From the NCBI GenBank assembly GCA_936432065.2, contig OW386285.2:177487984-177551983 (forward strand): a stretch of 64,000 nucleotides of DNA, in the 5' to 3' direction. Positions within the stretch are counted from its first letter, which is position 1. Every line of letters starts with the position of its first letter. The DNA is from Rutpela maculata. Lineage: Eukaryota > Arthropoda > Insecta > Coleoptera > Cerambycidae. Below the pieces are notes generated by a model. That model did no database searches, was not told where the DNA came from, and was given only the letters and a program-made list of their open reading frames with translations. Below, one piece after another: positions 61,804 through 64,000 of this stretch. The position numbers were made by a program, and so were the translations under genes.

Positions 61804-63634
61804 ATTTATTTTCAGGTTTCTCCTGCTGTTCGGATCAGCACTCTGTCAATACAAAATTACCCCAATCAATAACACCGTTGGTGTATACTACCACCAAGAC
61901 ACGGACATCGTGGTGACAAATGACAAATGGCAAACATCCCTCAAACTAGCTTTTGACAAAAATCAAAATATCTTAGACAGAATCTTGTACACTCTCCATA
62001 ATGGTGATCATAAGTCAATTATTTTTACGAGTGAAATTAAAACAGACTTTAACCTTTTAACACAAATATCCAACTCTATAAAAATGAAATTTGACGAAAT
62101 CTTTTCAGATACAAAAAGATATAAACGAGGAATACTTAACGGTATCGGTACAATATTCAAATCCATAACTGGAAACCTAGATGCTGAAGATGGCCAGTAC
62201 TATACTAATTGTATAAATAAAAAACTAAATAACGACGAACATCAATTGGAAAACTTAATCAAAAATCAGATTTCAGTTACGACTTCTGTTATTAAAAACT
62301 TCAACTCGACTATACAAAAATTACAAATTGACGAGGAAACGTTTAACAAAGATCTCGAAGAAATCGAACGCACAATTCAAACCATGACTCAAGCTATTGA
62401 GGCCGCTCATATAAAACTAAAATTCTTATACATTTCCGAACAACTAATGGCGAGCTATTTGTATATCGAAGATAATTTAAACGACATTCTAAATTCAATA
62501 ACATTTGCCAGACTAGGAATCATTCACACGTCAATCATAACCCCTAATCACTTAGTGACAGCACTACAAGAAGTTTCACAGAGCTTACGAAGGAACAATT
62601 TGCCTCTCCCCATTAAATTATCGGCAGTTGCTAAGTATTTGGATATTATTGAATTACAAGCGTTTCAAATGGATTCTAACTTAGTATTTGTTTTAACAGT
62701 ACCACTTGTTGAACCCCAAAATTATAACACCTATCGCCTATATCCTATCCCGATTCTTGATAACAGAACTGGTCTACATCACATTTTATCTATTTCACAA
62801 AAGTTTATCGCGAGAGACGATGATTCTTTAATGTACATACCTATACAAAATTTGAAAGAATGCAAACCTCTTTATTTTGGAACCAAACTATGCTCAAACC
62901 TATACGCTTATCCCATCGATCAAAATGCCATATGCGAAGCCAGAATCCTCAAACCACTAGCTAGACTCCCAGAAAACTGCCAGACCTCCTTCATCATCAG
63001 CCAAGGGTACAATGTCCAAGAACTTGAAGACAACTCATGGCTAATAATTAATTCCGAACCACTTCACATTACCATCAACTGTCCAAAGAGAGAATCCACA
63101 ACAGAGCTAATCAACAAAAATTCCATCATCAAACTACAACCAGGATGTTACGCCTACGCAGGCATCACCCGAATACAAGCCAGTGCTAAAGACTTTTCCG
63201 AAATTAAGGACAATTCACATCCTATCCAAATTCCTTTTGAATGCTGTAATCACATGCCCGACAAAATCAAAATTCCAAAATTAAAACCTCTCAAATTAAA
63301 CAATCTCGACGTAGAAGACCTAGATATTGCTAAAAACAAATTGGACCAATATTCCAAAGACCTGGACGACCTCATAAACGAACCTTTTGTGACCAAACAC
63401 ATATCTTGGTTCACATATTTCATAATCACTCTCATCATTCTATTAGTTCTACTTTACATAACCTGTAAATGCAGAAGAAGATGTGGAGCATTGCGAATCC
63501 AACCCTCAACGGACAACCCTCCTTCACCTCCTTCAGAGCGAAGCAGAGTTTTTACCAAATTTCCTAGACTGATCCCTCCAAGAAAGCGACCCGGTATTAA
63601 ACCTCAAGAAGAAGAGGACATCGAGTTAACATAG
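61772..63634 (+). CDS. env: Errantivirus envelope fusion protein
   Basis: 620 residues, intact. A hydrophobic signal peptide (FIFRFLLLFGSALC, about residues 13-26) is followed by the ectodomain. A furin-type site KRYKR occupies residues 115-119, directly before the fusion-peptide-like GILNGIGTIF. A transmembrane segment at about 546-567 (WFTYFIITLIILLVLLYITC) precedes a Cys/Arg-rich then Pro-rich tail of about 53 residues. This arrangement is that of errantivirus Env and baculovirus F proteins, which fuse membranes at cell entry. A splice acceptor TTTATTTTCAG lies at about 61805-61815, within the signal-peptide region, so the mature mRNA is probably spliced and the true start may come from an upstream exon. 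Confidence 0.9.
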   Translation: MIEGNHILKIKFIFRFLLLFGSALCQYKITPINNTVGVYYHQDTDIVVTNDKWQTSLKLAFDKNQNILDRILYTLHNGDHKSIIFTSEIKTDFNLLTQISNSIKMKFDEIFSDTKRYKRGILNGIGTIFKSITGNLDAEDGQYYTNCINKKLNNDEHQLENLIKNQISVTTSVIKNFNSTIQKLQIDEETFNKDLEEIERTIQTMTQAIEAAHIKLKFLYISEQLMASYLYIEDNLNDILNSITFARLGIIHTSIITPNHLVTALQEVSQSLRRNNLPLPIKLSAVAKYLDIIELQAFQMDSNLVFVLTVPLVEPQNYNTYRLYPIPILDNRTGLHHILSISQKFIARDDDSLMYIPIQNLKECKPLYFGTKLCSNLYAYPIDQNAICEARILKPLARLPENCQTSFIISQGYNVQELEDNSWLIINSEPLHITINCPKRESTTELINKNSIIKLQPGCYAYAGITRIQASAKDFSEIKDNSHPIQIPFECCNHMPDKIKIPKLKPLKLNNLDVEDLDIAKNKLDQYSKDLDDLINEPFVTKHISWFTYFIITLIILLVLLYITCKCRRRCGALRIQPSTDNPPSPPSERSRVFTKFPRLIPPRKRPGIKPQEEEDIELT

Positions 63635-63884
63635 ACTTTCATATGTGGAGTTTTACCCTTGTCTATTAATTTAGACCATTGTATTTTATTCTTATTACAT
63701 TTATGTAATCTACTACTCGCTTATTATTATTATCATCTACCAATTTTAACTTTTATGTATTTTATTATTTTGCTTTGTATTCATTCAACATTGTTTCAAT
63801 TTATTTTGCATTATATTCATTTAACGTTTCTAACAATTTTCAAAAGTTGCTGCATAACATCAACTTTTTTATTAAGGGGGAAGT
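63635..63884 (+). other. 3' untranslated region and polypurine tract
   Basis: Non-coding stretch between env and the 3' LTR. It ends in AAGGGGGAAGT (63873-63884 region), the polypurine tract that would prime plus-strand synthesis. The same tract occurs in the minus-strand copy. Confidence 0.85.
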
Positions 63885-64000
63885 TGTTATATAAAATTAT
63901 ACGCTATATCATCAAGATATAAAGCGACATTACAGATAGCATCATATTACAGTATTAGATAACAGCTTCCTTTGAATTGCTTATCTAGATATTAAGTTTC
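63885..64000 (+). repeat. 3' LTR of plus-strand errantivirus, cut by window end
   Basis: 116 bp visible, identical to the start of the 5' LTR. Confidence 0.92.

Larger units (their letters stand above)
55745..64000 (+). mobile_element. Endogenous errantivirus (Ty3/gypsy with env), nearly complete copy
   Basis: The 5' LTR is 55745-56107; the 3' LTR begins at 63885 and leaves the window. TATA precedes the element (55741-55744). gag, pol and env are in the standard order with pol in the -1 frame relative to gag. The only clear defect seen is a 1-nt frameshift in RNase H near 59995. The first 116 bp of the two LTRs are identical, so insertion was recent or the LTRs were homogenised. If the 3' LTR has the 5' length the element is about 8.5 kb. 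Confidence 0.92.

Overview
This is an AT-rich, transposon-dense stretch of an animal nuclear genome, almost certainly an insect. Two related endogenous errantiviruses (Ty3/gypsy-type, with env) carry a primer-binding site that fits an insect serine tRNA. The rest is hAT, Tc1/mariner, other terminal-inverted-repeat elements, MITE-like hairpins, a small LTR element and long (AT)n arrays. I found no intact host gene, tRNA or rRNA. I cannot name the species; a large-genome insect such as a beetle or hemipteran would fit.

Layout. 0.7-8.0 kb: a decayed hAT transposon whose transposase gene is split by a 1.73-kb inverted-repeat element and a 1.52-kb solo LTR; the reading frame rejoins exactly across both. 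8.05-9.5 kb: a long-inverted-repeat element with a broken ORF. 10.4-11.0 and 17.6-19.9 kb: a TIR family with ~150-bp subterminal repeats. 11.9-13.8 and 33.2-35.0 kb: nearly identical 1.85-kb inverted copies about 19 kb apart. 20-33 kb: non-coding, with foldbacks, MITEs and dispersed repeats. 35.0-37.8 kb: a young, internally deleted LTR element sitting in an (AT)n array. 37.9-38.3 kb: a 424-bp insertion with 13-bp flanking repeats that contains a complete hammerhead ribozyme motif on the minus strand. 41.2-44.2 kb: a mariner-like element with another TIR element nested in its right inverted repeat.

45.9-53.9 kb (minus strand) and 55.7->64 kb (plus strand): two head-to-head errantiviruses, 1.9 kb apart. 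The minus copy has a frameshifted gag, no recognisable RT and a substituted integrase catalytic Glu, yet an open env. The plus copy is nearly complete (gag, pol with one frameshift, env); its 3' LTR runs off the window and is identical to the 5' LTR over the 116 bp visible.

The genes here do not form a host pathway. They are the gene sets of separate mobile elements. The most notable items are the hammerhead-bearing insertion, the nested transposon stack, the near-identical inverted duplication, the deletion-derivative LTR element, and the errantivirus copy that keeps env while losing RT.
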